Shown here piece after piece: positions 44,705 to 56,069 of a DNA stretch of 64,000 bases. The notes under the pieces were generated by a model. That model did no database searches and was not told the origin of the DNA. It was given only the letters and a program-made list of their open reading frames with translations. Source of the DNA: Apoda limacodes (Eukaryota > Arthropoda > Insecta > Lepidoptera > Limacodidae); contig OX291548.1 of NCBI GenBank assembly GCA_946406115.1, positions 13,628,373 through 13,692,372 on the forward strand, read 5' to 3'. The stretch's first letter is position 1. Each line of letters opens with the position of its first letter. The translations under genes were made by a program, and so were the position numbers.

Positions 44705-45112
44705 AGGAATGTCATAAAATAAATTAAAAGCAAAAAATGTTTTAAAAAAAAGGTTTTTTTTAAATGCTCTAAAAAGAAGAAAATAAAATTTTCCTTTAAA
44801 ATTTTTACTATCAGCTTATCTCATTCACACCTCAACCTCATTATACATAATTTATATGATCATAAAAGCTTCTCGCGCGATTTACTTGTGTAAATAAACT
44901 AGTAGGTACCTACCTATTTAATTGAGTAAAGTTGAATTTTTTTTAAATTTCAGTTTAAATAAGTATTTATCATATAAATTGTGTATAATGAGGTTATAAG
45001 TTGATAGTTAAAATTTTAAAGGAAATTTTTATTTTCTACTTTTAAGAGCATTTAAATAAAAGCTTTTTTAATAAAGGTTTATTTTGTTTGTAATTTATTT
45101 TTTACTAAAGGC
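44705..45112. repeat. Large fold-back element, arms ~135 bp
   Basis: The left arm (about 44712-44850) includes 'taaatgctctaaaaagaaga' and 'ctcattatacataatttata'. The right arm (about 44968-45110) carries the complement: 'tataaattgtgtataatgag' and 'cttttaagagcatttaaata'. The spacer is about 115 bp with no coding frame. This is a long-hairpin MITE or Foldback-like structure. Confidence 0.75.
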
Positions 45113-45299
45113 TAGGTTTCTGAGTCAGACTAAACACAGTTCTGGGTTTGATTTCAGAGTTGCCATTCTCCTAGACAGGTTGCAGATCAATGCTGATGAC
45201 GCCCATCTCGCCAAATCACAGAAGTCAAAGTAAAGCAAAAAATTCTACCTCAAGATAATCGAGGTCTTTACACCAAACTTTTAACCTGCCTTTTTATTC

Positions 45300-45775
45300 T
45301 CAGCGAACCCTTTCATTTAATACCCATACTATGAGAAAGCATAAAAAACTTCAAAAATCTGCCATATTGGATTAAGAGTGATGTCAGAATCTTTTTTTTA
45401 ATTATTCTCGGCAAGCTCTTTCATTTGATACTCATATTGCAGAAGTGCATAAAAAATAACTATTCCGCCATCTTGGATGTTCCGTCATATTGGATTTAGA
45501 AATTTTAAATGTGACGTCATATTATTTTTCGAGGAACATTCAATAAGCCCTTTCATTTGATACCCATATTGTAGAAATGCATTGAAAAAAGCTATTCCAC
45601 CATCTTGGATGCCGCCATATTGGATTTATAAATACGACACACAGCTTATCGTAAATTGTCATCCAAACTAAACGTGTATACAAAATTTCAGCTGCAGGTT
45701 CAGGTTGAAGATATCTGCTTCAAATTTGAGTACGAAGATTCCACCCGAACAAACATACATTGCAAGTTAAATAAT
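45300..45775 (+). repeat. Three degenerate tandem copies of a ~110-130-bp unit plus repeat tail
   Basis: 'ccctttcatttaataccca', 'tctttcatttgatactcata' and 'ccctttcatttgatacccat' open three units. Each contains 'gccatattggatt' or 'ccatcttggatg', and two contain 'tgacgtcat'/'tgatgtcag'. It ends 'caaaatttcagctgcaggtt'. Non-coding. Confidence 0.65.
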
Positions 45776-45834
45776 AGCTTTTAAAAAACTGAAATACCTA
45801 ATGTTAATATTTGTCTGTGAGAGTTCGTTAATGT

Positions 45835-45935
45835 TGTCGATGTTTGCGTGTGTGAGTTTACGAAGGTGCGTGAGTTACATACGTTCTCTTGCGCACATAC
45901 ACAAACAAACACACGCGCGCACACAAAACTTAGAT
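45835..45935 (+). repeat. GT/CA-rich low-complexity sequence
   Basis: 'gtttgcgtgtgtgagt' followed by 'cacaaacaaacacacgcgcg' type runs. Confidence 0.6.
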
Positions 45936-45999
45936 TTGAATTGATATTTCGAAATAGAAATGCATATATATCAAAACAGGAAATAGCCTATGTTACACA

Positions 46000-48890
46000 A
46001 ACCGTGTGGTTCCGGCAGAACAGAATTGGACCACTCCCTATCTTCCTGGGATGTCTTAAAAGGCGACTTAGAGGTAAAAGAGGTCTTATTTCTCAACCCC
46101 AAACACAGACTGATGTTGGGCAGTAGCAACAGCCGGTAGTAGTCTGAATTAACTGCGGTCACCAACCCGCCTGCCCAGCGTGGTTACTATGGGCAAAACC
46201 CAAAATGGTGAAGGTAGGAAAAAAACAGCCCTCAGTTCCCGGCAGCACACTGTTCCCGGCTACGGTAGTGGTCGGTATAACGGTGGGGTAGAGGGTGCTA
46301 AGTATCTCCGGGTTATGACAAACGGCTACCATAAACGACGACTACATTTGGCAACGTACAATGGACGCACGATGAGGTTGGATCATCCCCTCGTAGAACT
46401 CGAAGAATAACTAAGTCCCATAAACTGGCATGTACTGGGTTTATCAGAAGTCCGAAGACAGGGTAAGGACACGCTGACCCTGGAGTCAGGAAACTCTATC
46501 TATTTTCGAGAAGGTGATGACCCTTCCCGCCTTGGGAGGTGTTGGTTTTCTGGTCAACAAATCGCCCATAAACAACGTTGTGGAAATCAGTAGTGCATAG
46601 TAGCATACCTTGTCCTAAAGCTTACCAACAGATGGTACAGGTGTATGCGCCAACCTCGTCTCGCTCTGATGAAGAAGTCGATGCCACATATGAAAGTATC
46701 ACCAAGGCCCTTCAAAACACCACCAAGGCTTACTACAACGTTGTGATGGGAGATTTTAACGCCAAAGTGGGAGTACAAGAACGCGACGAATCTAGAATCG
46801 ACCCTTATGGCTTGGGTCAGCGAAATCACAGAGGACAAATGCTGGTAAACTTTCTCGAAATGGAAGGGCTCTTTTTGATGAAATCGTTTTACAAGAAGAG
46901 TTCCCATAGAAGGTGGACCCTGTGAAGTCCCGACGCTGTGACTAGGAATGAGATAGATTTTATTATGGCAGATAGACGGAACATATTCAGAGATGTCTCA
47001 GTGATCAATAGGTTCAATACCGGCAGTGATCACAGATTTGTAAGAGGCACTCTAAATATAAATTACAAGGCCGAAAGAAATCGTCTAATAAAGTCTACTC
47101 TTAGACCTTTACAGTCCCAAGCTACGGTAGGATTCGACAAGTTTCACCTGGAACTTCAAAATAGATTCGATTCGCTAGAAACTACAGGCGACGTTGACAT
47201 AATGACTAACAACTTAGTGAAGACGGTAAAAGAGATGGGACGCAAATTCAACCCACCGCGGAACAAAACTAGAGAGTCCAAACTTTTGTCTGAGACTCTG
47301 GAACGTATGAGGAAAAGACGAGAGCTACCATCTACCCAAAGGTCTTCGTCAGATGCAAGATCTCTAAACGGTCCGATACGTAAGATGACTACACGTGACC
47401 TTCGACGCTCCAGCACACGCAGCATTGAGCTTGCGATTGAGCAGAATAAAGGGTCGAAAGTTTTTGCGCGTCAGCTTGCAAAGAGCCATCTGACGAGACT
47501 AAAAACTGCAGATGGCAAAATAGTCACCTCCAAACCAAAGATCTCAGCAGAAGCCGAATTGTTTTATGGACAATCACATGTCACATACGGCTAGGCCCAC
47601 ATCCCTTATAACCGAAGATCCAAGAGCCAAACTGACGCGCCACTTCACCGACGATATCCCGGACGTTGACTAAAGTGAGATTAGGGCGGCTCTAGAACAG
47701 CTTAAAAACAATAATGCTCCGGGCGATGACGGCATTACGACTGAGCTTCTAAAAGTCTGCGGCACTCCAGTCCTTAAAGAGTTAGCAAAGATTTTAATGT
47801 TGTCATCCATAACGGAACTACACCGGAGGCGTGGCGTGGAATTATATTCTACTATACTACTATTCTTTAAAAAGGGAGATAAAACTACTACCGACCGATA
47901 TCCCTTCTAAGCCACGTGTATAAGCTGTTCTCTAGAGTCGTCACGAATCGTCTCGCTGGAAGACTTGACGGGTTTCAGCAACCAGAACAGGCTGGGTATC
48001 GGAAAGGCTTTAGTACCGTAGATCACATTCATACTGTACGGCAGATTATATAAAAAATTCAAGAATATAATCAGCCGCTGTGTATGGCGTTTGTGGATTA
48101 CGAGAAAGCCTTTGACTCCATCGAAACCTGGGCTGTGCTAGATTCTCTGCAGCGATGTCTTATAGACTGGCGATATATTGAGGTGCTGCGATGTCTTTAC
48201 AACGCTGCTACGATGACCGTCCGGTTCCAGGACCATATGACAAGTGCCATCACGCGGCGTAGAGCTGTAAGACAGGGGGATGTTATATCCCCGAAACTGT
48301 TCACCAATGCGCTAGAAGATGTCTTCAAAACCTTGGACTGGGCTGGGCGGGGCACAAACATAAACGGCGAATACATCGCAAGGTATGTCGACGACATCGT
48401 TATTATGGCAGAGTCAATGGAAGAACTGAGCGAAATGTTGCACTCCCTAGATGAATCCTCTCGACGAGTGGGCCTTGGCATGAATTTGGATAAGACAAAA
48501 GTCATGGCCAACCAAGACGTCGTGCCAATGCGAATTGAGCATCCCAAAAAACAGTCGCCATCACTTAGCCGGCCGACAAAACCGTTTTTGCTTTCATCGG
48601 CGCAGGTTTTCCGCTCTCAGTCCACTACTTATATAAGCAATCTTGTTATTTGGTTTCAGGAGTATAATAATGTATACAGGTTTCATCTACAGTACTATAA
48701 CGCCGCAAAAAAGCCACTTTAGACTGCAAGCAGAAGCAGTGTTGTGGCGACAGGTTCACCTCCTATCACGTAGGACTTAAGTGGTTAGTGAAAAGGCTGT
48801 CCACTACATTGTGATATGGTTGTGTTTTCAGCCTCTCGTTTACCAATGGGAATAAAAAATGTGACGTTATACATACATATAATGTATTGT
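46000..48890 (+). mobile_element. RTE-clade LINE, near full length but decayed
   Basis: The 5' region ('gttccggcagaacagaatt', 'ggtcaccaacccgcctgccc') matches what lepidopteran RTE elements carry. The endonuclease follows: HLATYNGRTMRLDHPLVELE, then a stop at 46408, LGLSEVRRQGKDTLTLESG, MVQVYAPTSSR, VVMGDFNAKVG, IDFIMADRRN and GSDHRFVRGTLNI (catalytic Asn, Asp and His pairs visible). The RT has LEQLKNNNAPGDDGITTELL, AFVDYEKAFDSIETW (motif A), RRRAVRQGDVISPKLF and ARYVDDIVIMAES, where the usual FADD is YVDD. It is broken by stops at 46408 and 46923, frameshifts near 46530, 46580 and 47560, and further damage at 47870-48040. The C-terminus after 48560 departs from the family. It is inactive. Confidence 0.85.
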
Positions 48891-48984
48891 ACTAAAGTCT
48901 TTTAATTTTTTACTGTATGCATTTAGTTGATTTCTAGGATTTTTGACATATCCTAGCAAAAATGTGCCGTTTCGACCAGTGTTA

Positions 48985-49290
48985 TACAAGACATACTACA
49001 CTATTGAAGCATACAAAAAGACACGGTTCCGCGTAAGATAGCCGCTAGCAAATGACCGCACATTGAAAATCTCGATTTTCTCGGTTTTTTGGCGGTATAA
49101 AATTAAATATTTATTTAGTACTATGAAATTAGCAAATTGACTTGGTCATATATGAAATAAGAATGAATAGAATATTACTATTACTTTTCCAAACAATTAT
49201 AATTAAAGCCCGAAAATAGATACTTTATTACGAATTTTTTTTCTAAATGTTTTAATAGGCAAATTATTATAATATGAGCAAATTCACGTA
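48985..49290 (-). repeat. Family H repeat, inverted relative to 34115-34450
   Basis: 'acactattgaagcatacaaa', 'tgaccgcacattgaaaatct', 'atgaaattagcaaattgact' and 'ataattaaagcccgaaaata' are the complements, in reverse order, of the words listed for 34115-34450. Confidence 0.75.
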
Positions 49291-49291
49291 A

Positions 49292-50635
49292 TTAAATTTT
49301 GAACTATAATAACATATAATTTTGGTAAAAATCAGCTTTGTCAATAGAACCATTAATTGCTGATGACGATTCAAAAGTGTTTTTGAAATATTTTTTTAAC
49401 TATCAATTGTCTCAAAAAAATACTGCAACAAACACACGGACGAACGGGAAGTCTATTCATAGTAAAAAGCACTAAAAACTGATATACGTTTGAGACTATT
49501 AAGTAGTAGTATTAAGTAGTAGTACTTACCTCGGGAGGGAAAAAGGTTATATTCATAACAAATATTTTATTATGTGGACTTACTAAAGTTTCTTAACTTT
49601 ATTAGGTTACCTCAACTTTGAGAACATCATAAGTTATTCAGACAAAGTTGGCTTTCAGCAAACAAGCTCAACTATTGAAATAACTGATATAGGTAACTTA
49701 GCAAATAAATTAATGTTTATTTGAATATACAGGTGTAAACGTTAGTTATACATCATTGAAAGTTAATAATTTATCACATAAAAATCTTTTTATCTATTTA
49801 CTTGCCGGCCGGCCATAAAGCAACACGGCCCCAATATAGGGGGGAGAGGCCGTACTCAGGCGTTCCCCTTAGCAAAAATATTAGCCCAGATAGTCATATG
49901 CGAGTAACAAAACTATCAGAAATCCGATTTTTCATTAAACTAAATCTAGTTGCGCGACTGTGAGGTTATCCTTCAATAATGTCAAATTGTTCGATATTTT
50001 GCTGTAAAAAGTCTAAATTACAAAAAGATGGCGTTACCTTTTATATGTAAATAAACTTTCATTACAAAACTGACAAACATGTCTAAAAAACTTTAAATTA
50101 CGTTTTTTTGTCTGGTTTTGTTTACTAACACATTGCAGTCAATCGAGCAACAAAACCGAACGTCACCAACTTATCTTTACAGTTAAAATAAGTGGTATAA
50201 AAAAATCACTATTTCAAACCCGACGTTTTACTAGCAGTGTGCCAAAAAGTAGCGTCAACTGTTCTGGCTAAATTTGCCGGAAGACGATAGTGGTGTTCTC
50301 CTTCAATCTATATATTAGCGAAAATAAATTCTTGATAGTTAAATTACTTGTATTTGCACTAAAACATACGGGAACGTGGACAGAAATGTAAACCGTAACA
50401 AAATTGTCTTCATCGTCTTGCCTTAATAAATCCCAAACTTAAATGCAGTGCCATCATTTAGCTTATACCAGGGCTAAGTACAGTACAGTTTGAATCTGAA
50501 TTCTGAATAGATAAGGTAAAACTTAAAATTTGAAGATTGTAGAGTATCTATAAAGTTGTTTGCTAATTATAGAAAAAAACGTTACGAGCGTATTTCCAGA
50601 TCAAAGATGTAGTTGGGATTTTCATCAGTCAGACT
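49292..50635. other. No gene supported
   Basis: AT-rich. 'gacgattcaaaagtgttttt' at 49366 looks like a LINE 3' tail stub. The palindromic 'ccggccggcc' near 49806 is an isolated GC-rich word. Confidence 0.4.
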
Positions 50636-50638
50636 TGT

Positions 50639-50713
50639 GCCTCGGTAGCTCAGTGGTGGTAAAGCACTTACACGGAATGTAAAGGTCGCAGGTTCAAGTT
50701 CTGGCTCGAGGTT
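50639..50713 (+). tRNA. tRNA-like sequence (pseudogene or SINE head)
   Basis: The acceptor arms gcctcgg (50639-50645) and tcgaggt (50706-50712) pair throughout if G-U is allowed. The A box 'tagctcagtggt' and B box 'ggttcaagttc' are intact at normal spacing. The anticodon stem is cttac/gtaaa (one mismatch) around the loop acggaat, giving anticodon GGA (50674-50676). A serine tRNA should have a long variable arm, and this has none. The D stem (gctc/gcac) and the outer T-stem pair are mispaired. The flanks 'atcaaagatgtag' and 'ctgcatctttgg' are inverted relative to each other. It is more likely a tRNA pseudogene or solo SINE head than a working tRNA. Confidence 0.5.
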
Positions 50714-50714
50714 A

Positions 50715-51335
50715 ATCTATTGACTGCATCTTTGGTATGAAAATACTTATTTATATTGATGATACTAATTATAGAAAGGAATTACCAGAATTAGAAAATT
50801 AAGACAGTACCCAAAAGGCTTGAAGGATAATACAAAGGAATATGCAAAAAGAAACAGATTTTTCAATTTATCGATAGTTTGATTTCAATATTTATTCCGA
50901 AATTGCGTAAGAAAGAACATTGTTTTCGTGTCCCAAGCTAGGGCGGGAAATTTGGTGTGCATCTTTTAGAAATTGCGCATTATGTACTGCTTATTTCTTC
51001 ATAATTCGCCATTCATAAGCCTTCGCTGTACAATTATTAACACGATTTCGTAAAACACTGCAAAAATATACACATCGAAACACACTAAATAAATTAAGAA
51101 AAAATAAACAGAAAAAAACACCACTCTTTCTTAAGACGCACGGAAAAACTCCCAATATTTTAACTCTGTCTTGAATGCAAATATTTTTTTACTGGCTGGT
51201 TTCTTTGACCATAAAAGAATATAAAAAAATCTTTGGAATGCAAATGAAAACAGGCTGATACCAAACGAGAATTTTACTACCAAAAGAGAATTTTACCAAA
51301 AACTACAAAAATTATTTTTAGTTCATCAGTCCCTT
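50715..51335. other. AT-rich stretch, nothing recognised
   Basis: No supported feature. Confidence 0.45.
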
Positions 51336-51336
51336 T

Positions 51337-51833
51337 TTAGGGTTCCGTAGCCAAATGGCAAAAAATGAAAACCTTGTGGATTCGTCATGTCTATCTGTCT
51401 ATCCGTCCGTATGGCACAGCCACTTTTTTTCGAAACCCATACGTGTGGGTACCTATGGATAGGACTTCAAAAATGATATTGAGATTTCTTATACAATTTT
51501 TTTCTAAGCTGAATAGTTTGCGCGAGAGACACTTTCAAAGTGGTAAAATGTGTGTCCCCCTGTAACTTCTTAAATAAGAGATTAATAAAACTAAAAAAAA
51601 TATATGATGTTCATTACCATGCAAACTTCCACCAAAAATTGGTTTGAACGAGATCTAGTAAGTAGTTTTTTTTTAATACTCCATAAATCGTTAACCGCAA
51701 TTTACCTTTCATTCAATCAACTCAAATATAAAAATAAAAAGTTTAAGTTTTAAAGATAATAAGTACGAAACCCTTCGTGCTCGAGTCCGAGTCGCACTTG
51801 GCTGATTTTTGAAAATTAAATTTACTAGAACAT
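51337..51833 (+). repeat. 'agggttccgta' element (family D), plus-strand copy
   Basis: Runs from 'agggttccgtagccaaatgg' through 'ctatctgtctatccgtccgt' and 'gcgcgagagacactttcaaa' to 'gagtccgagtcgcacttggc'. Same order as 13705-14322 reversed. The 8.1-kb duplication breakpoint (51351) falls 14 bp inside it. Confidence 0.8.
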
Positions 51834-51834
51834 A

Positions 51835-53488
51835 AAATTCAGTTAACTAGCGAAGTAAATGAACAGATGCAATTTTTATTTCCGCTTATTCCCTCCCGCT
51901 TTTTTCCCTTAAAATTATCCTATAGGTACCTATAAAAAAGTTTCAACGTGACTTACTTTATTACTACGCATTCCCCTACATGGATAACTTGGAAATTACG
52001 TGACTAATGGTCTATGCTATAGCATATGAAAAAAAAATATTGTTCAAATTAAAAAACTGTTTATTAAAATGCGTTAAACTAAATTTTATTAATTTCAAAT
52101 ATTGTTTTCTGGAAATTACAAAACAATATAAATTTAAGAACATTCTATTAATTCCATAAAGTAATAAATACAAAATTGTTTTTTTTTTTCCGTAAATAGT
52201 AATTTGTACTTCGGATTACAGAATTTTACAAATCCCATAAATCTTTTCTCGTATTTATGAGTAGGGTAATTAATATCAACATATAAAGCTTACTAAATAT
52301 TACAAAAGTTTTATTAAAGTGGAAGATAAAACACTACTTGTTATAACAATGAAGGCTAATTAACGTTTACAAACACCTTTCTAAGAATAAGTGAAGTTTA
52401 CTTATAACAAACATCATAACGTACTGCTACGAATTAAGGTTGACGTCACGCGTCTTACATCGCGTTATCAAAGTTTCGTCTGAACAGATTTGACGCACTA
52501 TCCGCAGCAGCCGTTCCTTCGTCTACCAAGTACACTGACCAGTTATTATCAACCGTATGCTTCGCATCAACAGAGCCCCATCAGGACCTATCGGTATTAA
52601 ACGCTGGTTGTTAGCGTATTGCGTTATTTGCATTCCATTAAATTTTACTTGTTTTTAGTAAACAACACTGTTATTCCAACAATACTAGTTTTATTTCTGT
52701 TAATAAATACAATAAGTAAAACTCATTGGTAACCGTCCGTGTAATTTACTTGTCCTCAAAATTACTAATATTTTAGTGGTTATTAGTATACTTTACTTGT
52801 AGCTACTTATGTTTTTTCTCTGTGTACGGAACCGTAACAAGAGTTATCTATAACGCTTCCATACTTCTGAAGTGCGGAACCTTAAAAAAATATTATGATA
52901 TAATGTCAGAATATTTGCTTTTATAACTGAACATAAAGTATATGATGGTGTATTTACATTTCAACGTACATTTTCTCTTACGATGTTTTTATTTTATATT
53001 TGGGATACTGTAAAGCTAAAAAGTCGTTTCATGTTTGGCAGATAAGCCAATGCGGCTGTTGGTATTGAAACAAATTAGTGCATAGTATACTTTGTTTGCA
53101 ACTTAAAAAGTAACTTATGAAATAATTTATTTATTCATTACATACTTAAAATATTCTAATACATATTCTATTAATTAATGCACATATTCTTCATTATTAG
53201 TTCTGACTAGAGACGAAATGTTTCTTTATTATATTATTATATAATTTAATTGATGCTTATGTCAAACTACGACTTATTAACTAAAGCAGAAAAAATGGTA
53301 AATTTATTTTTATTCGGTAGTGGTACCGACCTACCCACATAATCCACAATATTTATGGACCAAATTTTTATACATATTTAGAATTATTTCTATTTCAGCA
53401 CATAGCAGTATATCATAATGTAATATTTGTATCCAAATGGCAAAAGAGTAACCCTTATAGTTATGTCATGTTAACCTGTCTTCAACTT
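51835..53488. other. AT-rich stretch, nothing recognised (also present in unit 2)
   Basis: No coding evidence. It is the counterpart of 59953-61606. Confidence 0.5.
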
Positions 53489-54011
53489 TAGGGATTGCAA
53501 TCCCGCAAAACGGGATCACGCATTTCCGCGGGATTCCGCTGCTTTTATTAATCTACTGGATACCGCACCAATTTAAAAATGGCGCTAAAAAATTCGCGTA
53601 AATCGCGAGTAGAACGAGTGCGACGTATCAGTTGTTCATAAATGGCACTGCGCTGCGCCCGCGCACTTCTTTTTGTAGGTAACGAGTGTTTTGTTTTCGT
53701 GTTTACCGTCCGTCGTTTAATACAGGGATACAATAAATGCCCTTTGCTTCTTACGCGCGTATTTTCAAAAGTTATCACCATAGGTTAATATTATAGAAAT
53801 ATTATGAGAAATAAAAATATAAAACTAGTGTTAGGAGTAAGGGTAAAATTAATCAAAACTAATTATTATTAACTATGCCATACATTTAAAGATAATTCTT
53901 AGATACTTATACTAATTTATAGAAAAGAAATAATTTCTGTAGTTTCAATTTGATTTTCTAAAATAATTTCAAAGATGCGGAATTGAATGAACTGCGGGAT
54001 TGCAATCCCTA
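53489..54011. mobile_element. 523-bp hAT-like MITE with perfect 18-bp TIRs
   Basis: Both ends read TAGGGATTGCAATCCCGC (inward), and the TIR contains the palindrome gggattgcaatccc. This resembles the ends of the MITE at 32896 (TAGGGAATGCAATCTCGA). The flanks, ttcaactt and atcatcat, do not match, so the target duplication is lost or the ends were rearranged. The 77-residue minus-strand frame (53548-53781) has no motif. Confidence 0.7.
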
Positions 54012-54014
54012 ATC

Positions 54015-54355
54015 ATCATCAATTCATTACAGTGTGTCATTCTATGCGTCGTCGTCGTAAAAAATCGTATATCATTATTCAAAGCATTAGGTTTAACAAA
54101 TCATTAACTTAATATTTATTTATTGCATGTTTTACCCAAACTTTTAATAACGCCAGTTTTGCCAAAGTTTTAATTTTTTTGATAGATGATAGATAGATCT
54201 TTTATTTACAATGCACCTGAGAAAACGGATAGAAATTCTAAAAAACTATGGGTGAAAGTGTGTTTATTTTAAAGTACGTGGTTAATTAATTGTGTTGAAA
54301 AGGTAAAAGTTGGTTTTAAGATAATAATCACAGAAATATAGATCTTAATTGATGT
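54015..54355. other. AT-rich stretch, nothing recognised
   Basis: A 'gatagatgatagataga' tract lies near 54181. Confidence 0.4.
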
Positions 54356-54356
54356 A

Positions 54357-56065
54357 CGACTGATGGCTAGCGGTCACCGGAGCCTATAGACGCTTGCAAA
54401 ACCTGGGGCATCATTATCTTTTGAAGAACCTCATACTGTAGTCCTTATAGAAAACCTAGGCAGGGAGCTCATTTCACAACTTAAGCGTTCGCAGAAGGAA
54501 GTTTCTCTGAAACCGCACTGTACGTGACCATTTAGGTTCTATAGTGTAAGTATGAATTCCTTGCCGATGGCGAGCGGTAGGGTGGTAGAAAGTAGCCGTG
54601 GGCATCATTACAAACAATTCCTTAGAATACATTCCACTGTACAAGCGGTAGAACACACACAGGTAGGCAAAGTCTCTCCTCAGACTTAAGGGCTCAATAC
54701 CGCAAGTGAATTTGGGATCGTCGACGCATCTCACAGCCCGTCGTTGAACTGAGTCAAAAGGGCCAAGCTGGTATCCTGGTGCACTCCCTCAGAGATGACA
54801 GCAGTACTCCATATGGGGCCGAACTTGCGACTTGTAAAGCAGCAACCTTTGCCCGACGTGAAGTACTGCTTCGCTCTGTTGAGTACACTAAGTCTTTGAA
54901 CGACAGCGTCACCTTGTCCTGCAAATGATCCCGGAACTTAACAACGCTGGATCTCAGTAAATGGGGTTTTTGTAAGTGGTGAATGACCGCTCTTGTGTCT
55001 TCATAGGGTCAAATCGTACTAAGTTTTCCGACCCCAGTCAGAGACCTTAGACATAGTGGTTTTGATTTGAGACACAAGTTCTCCGCGCTTTCAACGGAAC
55101 GAGGGATTTTTGCACGACCCTTGTAATAAGCGTCTCTTGTACTGTTACCTGCATAGCAATGTATGTTGTTGATGGACAACATGTCATTGATATGCAGTAG
55201 AAACAGCGTGGGAGACAGGACAGAGCCTTGCGGGCACCATCAATAATATCCAAGCTATCAGAGCAACTACCGTCAACTACGGCTCTATGCAAAAGGTTTT
55301 GATTTATTTGTGTCACAATATGCGATGAAAATGACCGTATTTTGTATATTTTTAGTATTCGCGATTATGAGTAGTACAGGGAGGTTGGATATGGAATTTT
55401 AATTCTATGACAGATTGCGATGTCAAATATACTACGTCAAAAAAGTGAATAAACAAACATTATTATTTCTTGACAATGTCAAAGACATGTCTTGTGACAT
55501 ATTTAAGTGTTAAGCGCGAATCGTGTGTAAAGGTTTTCACTTCTGCCGGCACTCTCGGAGTGCAACTCGTTTTTTTTTTTTTTCTTTTCTTTTTTTTCGA
55601 CACCGGCACTACTCGCAGGTTAGGAACAAAACTTTCTATACGAGCAAGGATTGTCTTAGTGACTGCAACTGCGGAGACGTCAGGATCTTCTAAGCTAAGG
55701 CAGCTTTGCCTCCACGGGTACGATGCATAAAATTCACGCAATCCATCCCAATCTGCTGACTTATAATGCCACGCAGGTTGCCAATTAGTTGGCCCAGATG
55801 GATTGGGTTGTGTGCGTGAGAGACTTGAGTCCAAACGAGGCAGTGGCACGAGGAGACAGAATAGCCATCTGGACGTGTAGTCAGCAAAAGGTTCTCTATA
55901 TCTGGTATTCTCGTTGATGAAAATACCAGCTGAAAGAATCCATAAGTCAGAACCAATTCATGAGCAGATATCCCTCCGCAGTTATTGCTTCGAGAATAGA
56001 GCCACTCACGATGATGGGCGTTAAAGTCTCCTAAAATAACTAATTTTGCTTTGGGATAGACAGTT
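54357..56065 (-). pseudogene. Rearranged CR1/Jockey-type LINE (endonuclease piece plus RT 3' half)
   Basis: On the minus strand the 5' part (56065-55605) is an apurinic-type endonuclease region: KLVILGDFNAHHREWLYSRS, then a decayed middle, then LDSSLSRTQPNPSGPTNW and WHYKSADWDGLREFYASYPW. It stops at an A-rich tract (55570-55600). After about 300 bp of unrelated DNA (55285-55570), RT sequence resumes at VVDGSCSDS, followed by a shifted remnant of the YADD region (tgctatgcaggtaac for the motif). The usual C-terminal domain then follows: KFTCGIEPLSLRRDFAYLC and HPTARHRQGIHTYT. The fingers and first half of the RT palm are missing. It is close to the LINE at 38973-40690 but older and scrambled. 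Confidence 0.75.
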
Positions 56066-56069
56066 TGTT

